Shown piece by piece: positions 17,438 to 26,463 of a stretch of 64,000 nt of DNA. The stretch is taken from assembly GCA_028279555.1 (NCBI GenBank), contig JANQNO010000009.1, positions 62,001 through 126,000 on the forward strand, in the 5' to 3' direction. The translations under genes and the position numbers were made by a program. The DNA comes from Sphingorhabdus sp. GTDB lineage: Bacteria > Pseudomonadota > Alphaproteobacteria > Sphingomonadales > Sphingomonadaceae. The first letter of the stretch is position 1; each line of letters begins with the position of its first letter. The notes beneath the pieces are model-generated. The model saw only the letters and a list, made by a program, of their open reading frames with translations, was not told the origin of the DNA and made no database searches.

Positions 17438-18591
17438 CCCGTTCCATCTCCATATTCGGCGCAACCGGGTCTGTGGGCCTGTCCACGCTCGATCTGATCC
17501 GGGCCAACCGCGCGGATTACAGCGTTGTCGCGCTGACCGCCAATGGCAATTGCGACGGGCTGACCCGGCTGGCGCGGGAATTCGAGCCGGAGATCGCTGT
17601 CTGCGCGGATGAGAAGGCCTATCCCGCGCTCAAGGAAGCCTTGGCGGATACCACTATCGAAACCGCTGCTGGAGAGGATGCGCTCATCGATGCGGCGCAG
17701 CGCGGTGCCGACTGGACGATGGCGGCGATTGTCGGCACGGCGGGCCTGAAACCCACGCTCGCGGCCATAGAGCAGGGCAAGACGGTGGCGCTTGCCAACA
17801 AGGAATCGCTGGTTTCTGCGGGCGCATTGATGATGGCGGCGGTCGAGCGGTCCGGCGCAACGCTGCTGCCCGTAGACAGCGAGCATAATGCGATTTTTCA
17901 GTGCCTTCAGGGCGGCAGGCTGGAGCAGGTGCGCAAAATCACGCTGACCGCATCCGGTGGTCCTTTTCGCGAATTTTCTCTGGAGCAGATGCAGACGGTG
18001 ACGCCGGAGCAAGCGGTTGCGCATCCCAATTGGGATATGGGCGCGAAAATCAGCGTCGATAGCGCAACGATGATGAATAAGGGGCTTGAATTTATCGAGG
18101 CGCATCACCTCTTTCCGGTGGGTCTCGACAAGCTCGATATCCTTGTCCATCCGCAATCGGTGATCCATTCGATGGTCGAATATGCCGATCGTTCGACTTT
18201 GGCGCAGCTTGGTTCGCCGGATATGAAAATACCGATTGCTTCGACGCTGGCCTGGCCAGAGCGGGTGAAAACTGATTGCCAGCCGCTCGATCTGGCCACA
18301 ATTGGCCAGCTGACGTTCGAAGCGCCCGACGAAAAGCGTTTCCCAGCAATCCGGCTGGCGCGCGATGCAGCGGCAGCGGGTGGTGCGCGCCCGGCGATCC
18401 TGAATGCCGCCAATGAAATCGCAGTGGCCGCTTTTTTGGGCGGGCAGATTGGTTTTCTCGAAATAGCCGCCCTTGCCGACAAGGTGCTTGAAGGCTATCA
18501 GCCCCAAACGCCAGAATCGCTCGCTGCCCTGTTCAGCATTGACGCAGAAGCGCGGCAATATGCGCAAGAGAGAGTTCAAGAGGTTGCCTGA
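17434..18591 (+). CDS. dxr: 1-deoxy-D-xylulose-5-phosphate reductoisomerase
   Basis: The 385-residue protein begins at TTG 17434, overlapping the cdsA stop. The NADPH loop ISIFGATGSVG occurs at once, leaving little room for another start. The metal/substrate segment LLPVDSEHNAIFQCLQ and the loop HPNWDMGAKISVDSATMMNK are intact. It converts DXP to MEP, the committed step of the non-mevalonate isoprenoid pathway that feeds UppS upstream. The stop overlaps the rseP start. Confidence 0.97.
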   Translation: MTRSISIFGATGSVGLSTLDLIRANRADYSVVALTANGNCDGLTRLAREFEPEIAVCADEKAYPALKEALADTTIETAAGEDALIDAAQRGADWTMAAIVGTAGLKPTLAAIEQGKTVALANKESLVSAGALMMAAVERSGATLLPVDSEHNAIFQCLQGGRLEQVRKITLTASGGPFREFSLEQMQTVTPEQAVAHPNWDMGAKISVDSATMMNKGLEFIEAHHLFPVGLDKLDILVHPQSVIHSMVEYADRSTLAQLGSPDMKIPIASTLAWPERVKTDCQPLDLATIGQLTFEAPDEKRFPAIRLARDAAAAGGARPAILNAANEIAVAAFLGGQIGFLEIAALADKVLEGYQPQTPESLAALFSIDAEARQYAQERVQEVA

Positions 18592-19706
18592 TGGGATTTG
18601 AATCTCCCAACATTTTCGTCACCATTTTCGCTTTCCTGCTGCTGATCGGCGTGCTCGTCGTGGTCCATGAAATGGGCCATTATCTTGTCGGGCGCTGGTT
18701 CGGCGTAAAGGCCGACAAATTTTCCATCGGTTTCGGCCCGGAAATTTTCGCGCGCGTTGACAAACGTGGGACAAGATGGCGGATCGGTGCATTGCCGCTG
18801 GGCGGCTATGTGCAATTTGCAGGGGATATGAATCCTGCGAGCCAACCCGGAGACGGGCAAGGCGATATGAGTGATGAAGAATATTCTCACACCTTCCAGT
18901 CCAAGGCGCTGTGGAAACGGGCGCTGATCGTCTTTGCCGGCCCGGCGGTCAATTTCCTGCTCGCCATCCTGATTTTCATGGGCTTCCTACTCAGCTTCGG
19001 GCAACCTTTTACGCCGCCCGTTGCCGACACGATCGTCGAGAACGGCGCTGCCGAAGCCGCGGGTCTGCAAAAGGGCGACCGCATCGTCGCTTTCGACGGC
19101 GACCAGATCGAGACCTTCGAACAGTTGGTCGATAAGGTCATCATGATTCCTAAGCAGCAGGCGACGCTGACCATCGAACGCAGCGGTCAAACCATTGAAA
19201 AGCAGGTCAATGTTGCGGAACGGATCGATGTCGACCGTTTCGGGAACACATACCGCATTGGGCAAATCGGTGTCGGTGCTGCAGAACCCGAGCGCCGTGA
19301 GGTCGGTTTGCTCGAATCGCCCTGGCTGGCGGTCGAGCGAACCGGTGCCGTTCTCAGTCAGCAGATGCAGGGCATCGGTCAGATCATTACCGGGCGTCGC
19401 TCGGTCAAGGAACTCGGCGGGCCACTCAAGATTGCCAAGATTTCAGGCGAAGTGTGGACGCTCGGCATCATCAGCTTCATTTCATTGGCCGCGCTTATCT
19501 CGATTAACTTGGGGTTCATCAACCTCCTGCCAATTCCCATGCTCGATGGCGGTCATCTCTTCCTCTATGCAATCGAGGCCATACGCAGGCGGCCTGCATC
19601 GCCGATGGTTCAGGAATGGGCCTTCCGGGCGGGCTTTGCGATGGTGGTTGGATTCATGCTGCTGGTAACCTTCAATGATCTCGACAGTTTTGGCCTTTTC
19701 GGCTGA
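18591..19706 (+). CDS. rseP: RseP-type site-2 intramembrane metalloprotease
   Basis: The 371-residue inner-membrane protein has the zinc motif H26-E-M-G-H30 in the first membrane helix. A periplasmic PDZ domain (about 115-190, AAGLQKGDRIVAFDG) follows, and the second active-site motif is NLLPIPMLDGGH near the C-terminus. It cleaves anti-sigma factors or remnant signal peptides within the membrane. The order dxr-rseP-bamA is conserved in Gram-negatives. Confidence 0.96.
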   Translation: MGFESPNIFVTIFAFLLLIGVLVVVHEMGHYLVGRWFGVKADKFSIGFGPEIFARVDKRGTRWRIGALPLGGYVQFAGDMNPASQPGDGQGDMSDEEYSHTFQSKALWKRALIVFAGPAVNFLLAILIFMGFLLSFGQPFTPPVADTIVENGAAEAAGLQKGDRIVAFDGDQIETFEQLVDKVIMIPKQQATLTIERSGQTIEKQVNVAERIDVDRFGNTYRIGQIGVGAAEPERREVGLLESPWLAVERTGAVLSQQMQGIGQIITGRRSVKELGGPLKIAKISGEVWTLGIISFISLAALISINLGFINLLPIPMLDGGHLFLYAIEAIRRRPASPMVQEWAFRAGFAMVVGFMLLVTFNDLDSFGLFG

Positions 19707-19774
19707 ATTTTGCGCGATTGTTGGCTTGATTGCTGCGGCTGCATAGGGCAGGGACGCTTTCGTAATTTTGGGGA

Positions 19775-19790
19775 CGCCTGCTTGCAGGCG
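19775..19790 (+). other. short hairpin between rseP and bamA
   Basis: CGCCTGCTTGCAGGCG is a near-complete 16-bp palindrome (7-bp arms, 2-base centre) in the 140-bp rseP-bamA gap, without a T-run. It could modulate bamA expression. Confidence 0.4.
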
Positions 19791-19846
19791 GATTGGTATC
19801 AATGGCCGGGTCGAACCGGTGGGGGCGAATAGCGGATCGGATCGGA

Positions 19847-22540
19847 ATGAAAATAAAATCGCTTACTTCCTGCCTTATGGGCACGACGGCCCTCATCACA
19901 GCGTCAGCCTTGACCGCGCCGGCCGCCTCGGCACAGGAAGCCGCATCTCCAGCACCGGCACCGGAAAATCAGGCACCGCAGCGCGATGTTATCCAGTCTA
20001 TCACTGTCGTCGGCACACAGCGTTTGGAGCCCAATACGGTGCGTTCCTATATTCGGCTGCGCACCGGACAGGTTTGGACGCAGGCGGGTGCCGACCAGGC
20101 GCTCAAGGATCTCTTCGCCACGGAGCTGTTTGCCGATGTCGGCATTCGCAACAATAATGGCGCGGTTGTCATCGAGGTGCGCGAAAACCCGGTGGTGAAC
20201 CGCATTATCCTGGAGGGCAACAAGCGGATCAAGAATGACAAGATCCTGCCCGAAATCAAGCTGGCTGCGCGGCAGATCTTCTCGCGGTCCAAGGTGCGCG
20301 CAGACGTCGCCCGTATCGTCGAGTTATACAAGCGGCAGGGGCGCTTTGCGGCGACCGTCGAGCCGAAGATGGTGCAGCTTGACCAGAACCGCGTCGACAT
20401 CGTTTTCGAGATCAATGAGGGACCCAAATCGAAGGTTCGCCAGATCAACATTATCGGCAACCAGGTCTTTTCCGACAACAAGCTGCGCGGTGAAATGGTT
20501 ACCAAACAGGCGCGCTTCTTCCGCATCTTCTCTTCGGGCACCAGCTATGACCCCGACCGGCTTGCTTTCGACCAGCAGAAATTGCGGCAATTCTACCTGA
20601 CCGAGGGTTATGCCGATTTCCGCGTTGTTTCGGCGGTGGCCGAGCTGACGCCGGACAAGCAGGATTTCATTATCACCTACGTGGTCGAGGAAGGCGAGCG
20701 ATATACATTTGGCGACGTTAAGGTTGACAGTGATATTCGCGATTTCGATTCAGAGCTCTTGACGGCACGGTTACCGATGAAAACGGGCGATTGGTACGAT
20801 GCCAAGCAGGTGGAAGATACGGTCGAGCAGCTTTCCGAAAGCGCTGGCCTGTTTGGCTATGCCTTCGCGCAGGTCAATCCGCGCTTCAACCGCAACAAAG
20901 ATGAAAAGACGATGGGGATTACCTTCGAGATTGCCGAATCCCCGCGTGTTTTCGTCGAGCGAGTCGACATCAACGGCAACACCCAAACCGTCGACAAGGT
21001 TATCCGCCGCGAATTCCGCCTCAATGAAGGCGATGCATTCAACAGTTTCCAGGTGAAACGCACCGCAAACAGGATCAAGTCGCTGGGCTATTTCCAGGAT
21101 GATCTGGAGGTTGAGCAGGAGCAGGGCAGCGCACCCGACCGCATTATCCTGACCACCAATGTCGAAGAAAAACCTTCCGGTCAGCTATCGCTTTCAGCCG
21201 GTTTTTCGAGCATCGAGAATTTCATTTTCCAGGGCGCCATCGAGCAAACGAATTTTCGCGGTATGGGCCAGGCGCTGCGCACCAGCGTCTCCTACTCGGA
21301 CTTTTCCCAATCAGTAGAGATAGGCTTTACCGAGCCCTATTTGTTCGACCGGTCGATTTCGCTATCAGGAGATCTCTTCCGGCGTGATCTCAACAGCTTC
21401 AACTTCTTCAACAACGAACGCAATACGACCTACGAACAGGTGACAACCGGCTTTCAGATTCGCACTGGCGTTCCGATTAACGAGTTTCTGTATTTCCAGG
21501 CGCGTTATGGTCTTAGTCTTGACGAGGTGACGCTCGACGAAAATCTATTCTTCTCGGATTTTGACGGCGATGGCATTTCGACATGCGATCCTCTGATTGC
21601 CGGCCGTTTCCTTTGCGATGCCATCGGTCAGCGTACGTCGTCCGTGCTGGGTGCCACATTGCTTTACGATACGCGCGACAATCGCCTTCGCCCGACACGC
21701 GGGCATGTTGTCAGCACGAGCCTCGATTTTGCCGGATTGGGGGGAAATGTCCGTTATCTGAAGGGCCGGCTCAATGCCAGCAAGCACTGGAAGATAACGG
21801 ACAGCGGTTTCGTTTTCTCGATCTCGGCAGAAGGCGGTTATGTCTACGCGCTCGAAAACAGGGGTTCGGCGGCGGACGGGATTGACGATGTCCGGCTGAC
21901 CGACCGCTTTTATCTGGGGGAACCCCAGATTCGAGGCTTCGACATTCGCGGCGTCGGCCCGCGGGTCTTGCGCTTCACCAATATCGATCTTACAGATGCC
22001 ATGAATCCGATTGTGAGCCGTGAGCGCGGTCGTAACTCGCAGACTTTCGACGATGCGCTTGGCGGACGCGCTTATTATCTGGCGCGCGCCGAGCTTGAAA
22101 TACCACTGGGAAGCGGTGCCCGTGAACTGGGCCTCAGGCCGTCGGTATTCGTCGATGTCGGTTCTGTTTTTGGCGTTACCCAGCCCTTGTTGACAACGCT
22201 GGCAGATTTCACCGACAATGACGGGAACGTGAAAAACCAGTGCTTTACGCCCGGCGGTGTTGTATTTGCCAGCGAAGGGCAGGTTACCGACCCCAACGAC
22301 AATACAATGACGATTGGCTCTGGCCGCTTCAACGTCTGCCCGGCGGACACAACCCGCAACCTGGCACCGTTTCAGGAGGAATTTCTGGGCGATAGCTGGA
22401 AGCCTCGCGTTTCGGTCGGTTTGGGCGTAAACTGGAACTCACCATTTGGTCCGTTCAGGATCGATATAGCTCGCGCTGTTATCAAGAATGATGGCGACGA
22501 TACCAAATTGATTACATTCAACGTAGGAACACAATTCTGA
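19847..22540 (+). CDS. bamA: outer membrane protein assembly factor BamA
   Basis: The start at ATG 19847 gives 897 residues with a clean signal peptide (MKIKSLTSCLMGTTALITAS to ASAQ). Five POTRA modules follow (first QSITVVGTQRLEPNTVRSYI), then an Omp85 beta-barrel ending in VGTQF with terminal Phe. It inserts beta-barrel proteins into the outer membrane. ATG 19802 (MAGSNRW) is an alternative that lengthens the n-region; neither has a strong ribosome site. Its stop overlaps the skp start (TGATG). Confidence 0.96.
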   Translation: MKIKSLTSCLMGTTALITASALTAPAASAQEAASPAPAPENQAPQRDVIQSITVVGTQRLEPNTVRSYIRLRTGQVWTQAGADQALKDLFATELFADVGIRNNNGAVVIEVRENPVVNRIILEGNKRIKNDKILPEIKLAARQIFSRSKVRADVARIVELYKRQGRFAATVEPKMVQLDQNRVDIVFEINEGPKSKVRQINIIGNQVFSDNKLRGEMVTKQARFFRIFSSGTSYDPDRLAFDQQKLRQFYLTEGYADFRVVSAVAELTPDKQDFIITYVVEEGERYTFGDVKVDSDIRDFDSELLTARLPMKTGDWYDAKQVEDTVEQLSESAGLFGYAFAQVNPRFNRNKDEKTMGITFEIAESPRVFVERVDINGNTQTVDKVIRREFRLNEGDAFNSFQVKRTANRIKSLGYFQDDLEVEQEQGSAPDRIILTTNVEEKPSGQLSLSAGFSSIENFIFQGAIEQTNFRGMGQALRTSVSYSDFSQSVEIGFTEPYLFDRSISLSGDLFRRDLNSFNFFNNERNTTYEQVTTGFQIRTGVPINEFLYFQARYGLSLDEVTLDENLFFSDFDGDGISTCDPLIAGRFLCDAIGQRTSSVLGATLLYDTRDNRLRPTRGHVVSTSLDFAGLGGNVRYLKGRLNASKHWKITDSGFVFSISAEGGYVYALENRGSAADGIDDVRLTDRFYLGEPQIRGFDIRGVGPRVLRFTNIDLTDAMNPIVSRERGRNSQTFDDALGGRAYYLARAELEIPLGSGARELGLRPSVFVDVGSVFGVTQPLLTTLADFTDNDGNVKNQCFTPGGVVFASEGQVTDPNDNTMTIGSGRFNVCPADTTRNLAPFQEEFLGDSWKPRVSVGLGVNWNSPFGPFRIDIARAVIKNDGDDTKLITFNVGTQF

Positions 22541-23244
22541 TGACTATCAAATTTTCGAAGGTTGCGGCGCTTGCGCTGGCAGCATCAACGCTCGCTCCGG
22601 CGGCTGTACAGGCGCAGGTTTCGGGCATAGCCACGGCGAACACCCCGGTAGCTATTGCTCGCGCAAAGGCACTGGGTACAGCCTATGGACAGATCAATAC
22701 ACAGTATAAAAGCTATCTGGACCAGATCACGCAAAAGCAAACTGAAGTCGAGGGGCTGCAGCAACAGCTCTATACGCAGTTCGATGCCAACGGAGACAAG
22801 CAAATCGATAGTGCCGAGCTGGCAAAAATAGACGCATCAAACAATCCGCTTAAGGACCAGATCCGAAGCAAGGGCAAGGAAATTCAGGATCTGCGCGATC
22901 CCATAATCAAGGCGCAAATGTACGTTGTTGGCGAGATCGCCAAAAGATATGGTGAAGCGCAGACTGCCGTCGTGCAGGCCAAGAACATCAACATGATTCT
23001 GGCACCCGACGCCTTTTTGTGGGCGCAACCAACCGTTGATATCACTCCAGCGATAACTACCGAACTGGACAGGGTTGTTCCCACGGTGAGCTATACGCCC
23101 CCAGCGGATTGGCAGCCTTCGAGAGACGTAGCCGCCGTACATCAGCAGATTCAGCAATTGCTTGGCCTGGCCGCCAGGGCACAAGCGGCGCGTGCTGCGC
23201 AGCAACAGCAAGCGCAGCCCGCGGCGCAGCCAACCGGCAGATAA
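22540..23244 (+). CDS. skp: OmpH/Skp family periplasmic chaperone
   Basis: The 234-residue protein has a signal peptide ending at VQAQ, then a coiled-coil rich, Gln/Lys-rich region (QITQKQTEVEGLQQQLYTQF) and an Ala/Gln tail. The Skp family holds unfolded outer-membrane proteins in the periplasm. It is longer than E. coli Skp (161) because of extra C-terminal residues, which is usual in sphingomonads. The start is coupled to bamA. Confidence 0.88.
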   Translation: MTIKFSKVAALALAASTLAPAAVQAQVSGIATANTPVAIARAKALGTAYGQINTQYKSYLDQITQKQTEVEGLQQQLYTQFDANGDKQIDSAELAKIDASNNPLKDQIRSKGKEIQDLRDPIIKAQMYVVGEIAKRYGEAQTAVVQAKNINMILAPDAFLWAQPTVDITPAITTELDRVVPTVSYTPPADWQPSRDVAAVHQQIQQLLGLAARAQAARAAQQQQAQPAAQPTGR

Positions 23245-23259
23245 GCGAGGCAAACGGGC

Positions 23260-23727
23260 ATGGGGGGTAAGGCTTTCGAGCTTGGCAATTATGATGTGCG
23301 CCGGGTGATGGCGGTGCTTCCGCATCGCTACCCGATGCTGCTTGTCGACCGGGTCGAAGAGCTGGTCATTGACCAGCGGATTAGCGCGGTGAAGGCCGTG
23401 ACGATGAATGAGCCCTATTTTCAGGGCCATTTTCCGGGCCGTCCCATCATGCCTGGCGTCATGCAGATCGAAGCGCTGGCGCAGGCCGCTGGCGTACTCG
23501 CCATGGAAAGCATGGATCTCGCCGGATCGGGCAAGCTGGTTTATTTCATGTCCATCGACAATGCGAAATTCCGCACGCCGGTCGAACCGGGATGCCTGCT
23601 CCATCTCAATGTCGAATTCACGCAGGCAAGCAAACGCGCCTGCCGCTTTGCAGGCAAGGCGATGATCGGAGACAAAGTGGCATCGCAGGCGGACTTTATG
23701 GCGATGATCGCCGATCCGCCGGAATAG
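23260..23727 (+). CDS. fabZ: 3-hydroxyacyl-ACP dehydratase FabZ
   Basis: The 155-residue hot-dog-fold protein contains [12 protein letters not shown] and the catalytic H57 in [14 protein letters not shown], with E71 in the following helix. It dehydrates beta-hydroxyacyl-ACP in fatty-acid elongation. In LPS-making bacteria lpxD precedes and lpxA follows; neither is present here. Confidence 0.96.
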   Translation: MGGKAFELGNYDVRRVMAVLPHRYPMLLVDRVEELVIDQRISAVKAVTMNEPYFQGHFPGRPIMPGVMQIEALAQAAGVLAMESMDLAGSGKLVYFMSIDNAKFRTPVEPGCLLHLNVEFTQASKRACRFAGKAMIGDKVASQADFMAMIADPPE

Positions 23728-23833
23728 CGCGCCCAGTCAGACAAGGCTTGCGAATCCCGCAAAGGGCGGCTAACAGCCCGCTCTTACGCATTCAGGTATC
23801 GGTCGGAAACCGGGGCCATATTGGAGCAGACAA

Positions 23834-24070
23834 ATGAAAAAAGACATCCATCCCGACTATCATATGATCAAGGTGCAGATGACCGATGGGACGACTTTCG
23901 AGACCCGCTCGACCTGGGGCAAGGAAGGCGACACGCTGACGCTCGATGTCGATCCGACGTCGCATCCTGCATGGACCGGCGGCAATCAGCGGTTGATGGA
24001 TTCGGGCGGCCGTGTGGCGCAGTTCAACAAGCGCTTTGGTGGCCTTAGCCTCAAAAAGAAGGAAGGCTGA
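23834..24070 (+). CDS. rpmE: 50S ribosomal protein L31
   Basis: The 78-residue protein begins [20 protein letters not shown] and ends with [14 protein letters not shown], the L31 pattern. There are no Cys residues, so it is the zinc-free (C-minus) alphaproteobacterial form. It lies 106 bp after fabZ and is convergent with pxpC. Confidence 0.95.
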   Translation: MKKDIHPDYHMIKVQMTDGTTFETRSTWGKEGDTLTLDVDPTSHPAWTGGNQRLMDSGGRVAQFNKRFGGLSLKKKEG

Positions 24071-24081
24071 GCGGCAACAGC

Positions 24082-25047
24082 TCAGTCGAGCCGGATATCC
24101 GGCTGCAACTCCCGCAATAAAGCAATTTTCGACCGGTAGAGGCGCCGCGCCTCTGCCGGCTCAATTCGCTGCAGTTTCACCTTGGCACCCGGCCTTAGCT
24201 GGCCGATCAAATGCCGGTCGGCACGGATAATCTGCGCAATGCGCGGATAGCCGCCTGTCGTCTGGGCATCGCAGCCGAGCAGAAAGGGCGTGCCCGATGG
24301 CGGGCATTGGATCGTTCCGGGGAAAACGGCGCTGCTGTCCATTTGGCGATCATCGCGCATTTCAAGCTGAGTGCCTTCCAGCCGCTGGCCCATCCGGCTT
24401 CCGCGCTGGCTGACGGTCCATTCCTTTGCTTGCAGCACGCGCTGGGCATCGCTCTCCAGCCAGCTATGTTCTGGCCCGGCAACGTAGCGCAGCAGGAAAT
24501 GGTCGCCGAAGGTCAGCGCATACTCGGCCGGTAACTCTCTTTCTTTCCAGTTTTTTTTGAGCGTGTTGCTAGTAAAGCCCTGCGCGAGATACCCGTCTGC
24601 AACATATGCTGAACCATGCGGATGCAGAGGTGCATAGGTCGAACTGGCACCCAGCATCCGACTGCAGGGGATGCCGCCACATGTTACAAGATAGCTGCGG
24701 CAGCCATGGCGCGGAGCGGCGATTTCGAGTGTTTGGTCACTTTGCAGAATGAAAGACCGACCTGCTGGCTGCCTAACGCCGTCAATCAACACATAATCCG
24801 CCGCGCCTGCTACCGCAATAAAAGCAGCATTCGAGGCCGAAATTTTCGCAGATGCGAGTGTAATTTCATAGGCGGTTTTCTCGGCAGCGTTGCCGACCAG
24901 CCAGTTGGCGAGCGCAAGCGACAGCTGGTCTGCCGCGCCCGCGAGCGGAAGACCCAAATGGCGATGTCCACGAAATGGAATTCCCTGAACAGTGGTGATC
25001 CGCCCGGCATCGGTAAATTGATACATGCTGAGCAGCGGATCAGCCAC
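24082..25047 (-). CDS. pxpC: 5-oxoprolinase subunit C (biotin-dependent carboxyltransferase / KipA family)
   Basis: The 321-residue protein has ITTVQGIPFRGHRHLGLPLAGAADQ at its start (shown here as the segment from residue 15) and the family's FLLGCDAQTTGGYPRIAQI near the C-terminus. With PxpA and PxpB it cleaves 5-oxoproline to glutamate using ATP. GTG 25047 overlaps the pxpB stop by 8 bp and has GAGAAG upstream; ATG 25026 (MYQFTDAG) is an equally possible start. The frame further upstream lies inside pxpB and is not coding. Confidence 0.9.
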   Translation of the reverse strand: MADPLLSMYQFTDAGRITTVQGIPFRGHRHLGLPLAGAADQLSLALANWLVGNAAEKTAYEITLASAKISASNAAFIAVAGAADYVLIDGVRQPAGRSFILQSDQTLEIAAPRHGCRSYLVTCGGIPCSRMLGASSTYAPLHPHGSAYVADGYLAQGFTSNTLKKNWKERELPAEYALTFGDHFLLRYVAGPEHSWLESDAQRVLQAKEWTVSQRGSRMGQRLEGTQLEMRDDRQMDSSAVFPGTIQCPPSGTPFLLGCDAQTTGGYPRIAQIIRADRHLIGQLRPGAKVKLQRIEPAEARRLYRSKIALLRELQPDIRLD

Positions 25048-25705
25048 GAATCTTCTCAAAGAGCATGGCCGGGAGGCAATTAAAGTGAACGGGTTGTCCG
25101 GGTGCCAGTAAAAACGGATTTTCCCAATCGCCAAGGTCGAACAGCCGGTTGGAGATTCTCCCAATAATCGGCCAGCCGCCCGGACCATCCTGCGCGTATA
25201 AACACAGACGATTGCCGAGGCAGCCGATACTGCCTGCCGCCACCCTTTGCCTTGGCGTGTCCAGCCGCGAAATTTCGGGCAAGGCGTCTTCGGAAACATC
25301 TTCCAGATAGGCAAAGCCCGGCTGAAAACCCATCATCACGACACGGTAGCGGCGCTGGTCGAGCCAGTCGGCAAGATCGCCCGGCGCTATGCCGAGCTTG
25401 CCTGCAACCATTGGCGCATCCGGAGCAAATTTACCTTCAACGCAGGCGGTGAGGCGGACGGCGTCGCTTGACTTAAATGCCGGGAGCGTTTCAGCCTCTT
25501 TCAGCATGTCCTGGAACTTTTCGAGCGCGCTCGCCTCGGTCATCTTTTCCGGGTCAAATTTGACCGCGATGTCTGCCATTCCGGGCACAACTTCTTCCCA
25601 GTCGCCGGCGGCTCGGAGAGCGTCGGCCAGGCTCAGCCGGTCCGCCCCGTCCGCTATCGCCAGGCGCAGCGTATCTTCAAAAATTTCAACTTTCGCATTG
25701 CTCAT
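25040..25705 (-). CDS. pxpB: 5-oxoprolinase subunit B (allophanate hydrolase subunit 1 / KipI family)
   Basis: The 221-residue protein starts at ATG 25705, which overlaps the pxpA stop (ATGA). It carries the family's GFQPGFAYLEDV and the RVAAGSIGCLGNRLCLYAQDGPGGW block. It pairs with PxpC as in the KipI/KipA and urea-amidolyase-related proteins. Translation coupling through the whole minus-strand operon is evident. Confidence 0.9.
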   Translation of the reverse strand: MSNAKVEIFEDTLRLAIADGADRLSLADALRAAGDWEEVVPGMADIAVKFDPEKMTEASALEKFQDMLKEAETLPAFKSSDAVRLTACVEGKFAPDAPMVAGKLGIAPGDLADWLDQRRYRVVMMGFQPGFAYLEDVSEDALPEISRLDTPRQRVAAGSIGCLGNRLCLYAQDGPGGWPIIGRISNRLFDLGDWENPFLLAPGQPVHFNCLPAMLFEKIRG

Positions 25706-26463
25706 ACAGGTGCGGCGACGGATATTCCCGCGGCATCGAGCGCTTTGCGAATGGCATGCGCGCTTTCCAACGCGCCATCGGTATCCGAATGCAGGCAAAT
25801 GCTGTCTGCCCTGATCTTGAGTCGGTCACCGCCGCTGGCCTCTATCCTATTCCGGCTGGCCAGCGCCAGCGCTTGGGCGACGCGGCCTGCTTCGTCTTCG
25901 ATCAGTGCATCCTCCTGATCGCGCGTGACCAGCCGCCCGCGCGCATCATACCGGCGATCAGCAAACGCCTCGGCAACAAAGGGCAGGCGGTATTTTCTGG
26001 CTGCGGCGCGCATCGCTCCGCCCGACAGGCCAACGATTGCGACACCGGGAATGCAGGTCGCCGCCGCATGGGCGACGACATTGGCGAGTTCTTTATCATC
26101 GGCTGCATCATTGTAGAGCGCGCCATGCGGTTTGACATGGTCGATCTTCATGCTTTCGGCGCTGGCGAAACAGACCAGCATGTCGATCTGGCTGCACAGT
26201 TCATCATACAAATCCTCAGGCGAAATTTTCATGGTGGTGCGGCCGAAGTTTTCGCGATCGGGATAGGATGGGTGCGCCCCCACGGCGACCCGGCGCTGCC
26301 GCGCTGCCTTGAGCATCAAGCTCATGGTGGCTTCGTTTCCGGCATGACCGCCGCAAGCGATATTGACGCTGCTGACAAGATTCATGATCTCGATATCGCG
26401 CGCGATGGCATCGGAAGCCTCATGCTCACCGAGATCGGAGTTAAGGTCGATTTTTGCAGTCAT
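25702..26463 (-). CDS. pxpA: 5-oxoprolinase subunit A (LamB/YcsF family)
   Basis: The 253-residue protein starts at ATG 26463 with KIDLNSDLGE and has SVNIACGGHAGNEATM, the family's metal/active-site block. Further segments are VGAHPSYPDRENFGR and VKPHGALYND. It is the subunit named PxpA in oxoprolinase. It overlaps the transporter gene upstream by 4 bp. Confidence 0.93.
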   Translation of the reverse strand: MTAKIDLNSDLGEHEASDAIARDIEIMNLVSSVNIACGGHAGNEATMSLMLKAARQRRVAVGAHPSYPDRENFGRTTMKISPEDLYDELCSQIDMLVCFASAESMKIDHVKPHGALYNDAADDKELANVVAHAAATCIPGVAIVGLSGGAMRAAARKYRLPFVAEAFADRRYDARGRLVTRDQEDALIEDEAGRVAQALALASRNRIEASGGDRLKIRADSICLHSDTDGALESAHAIRKALDAAGISVAAPV

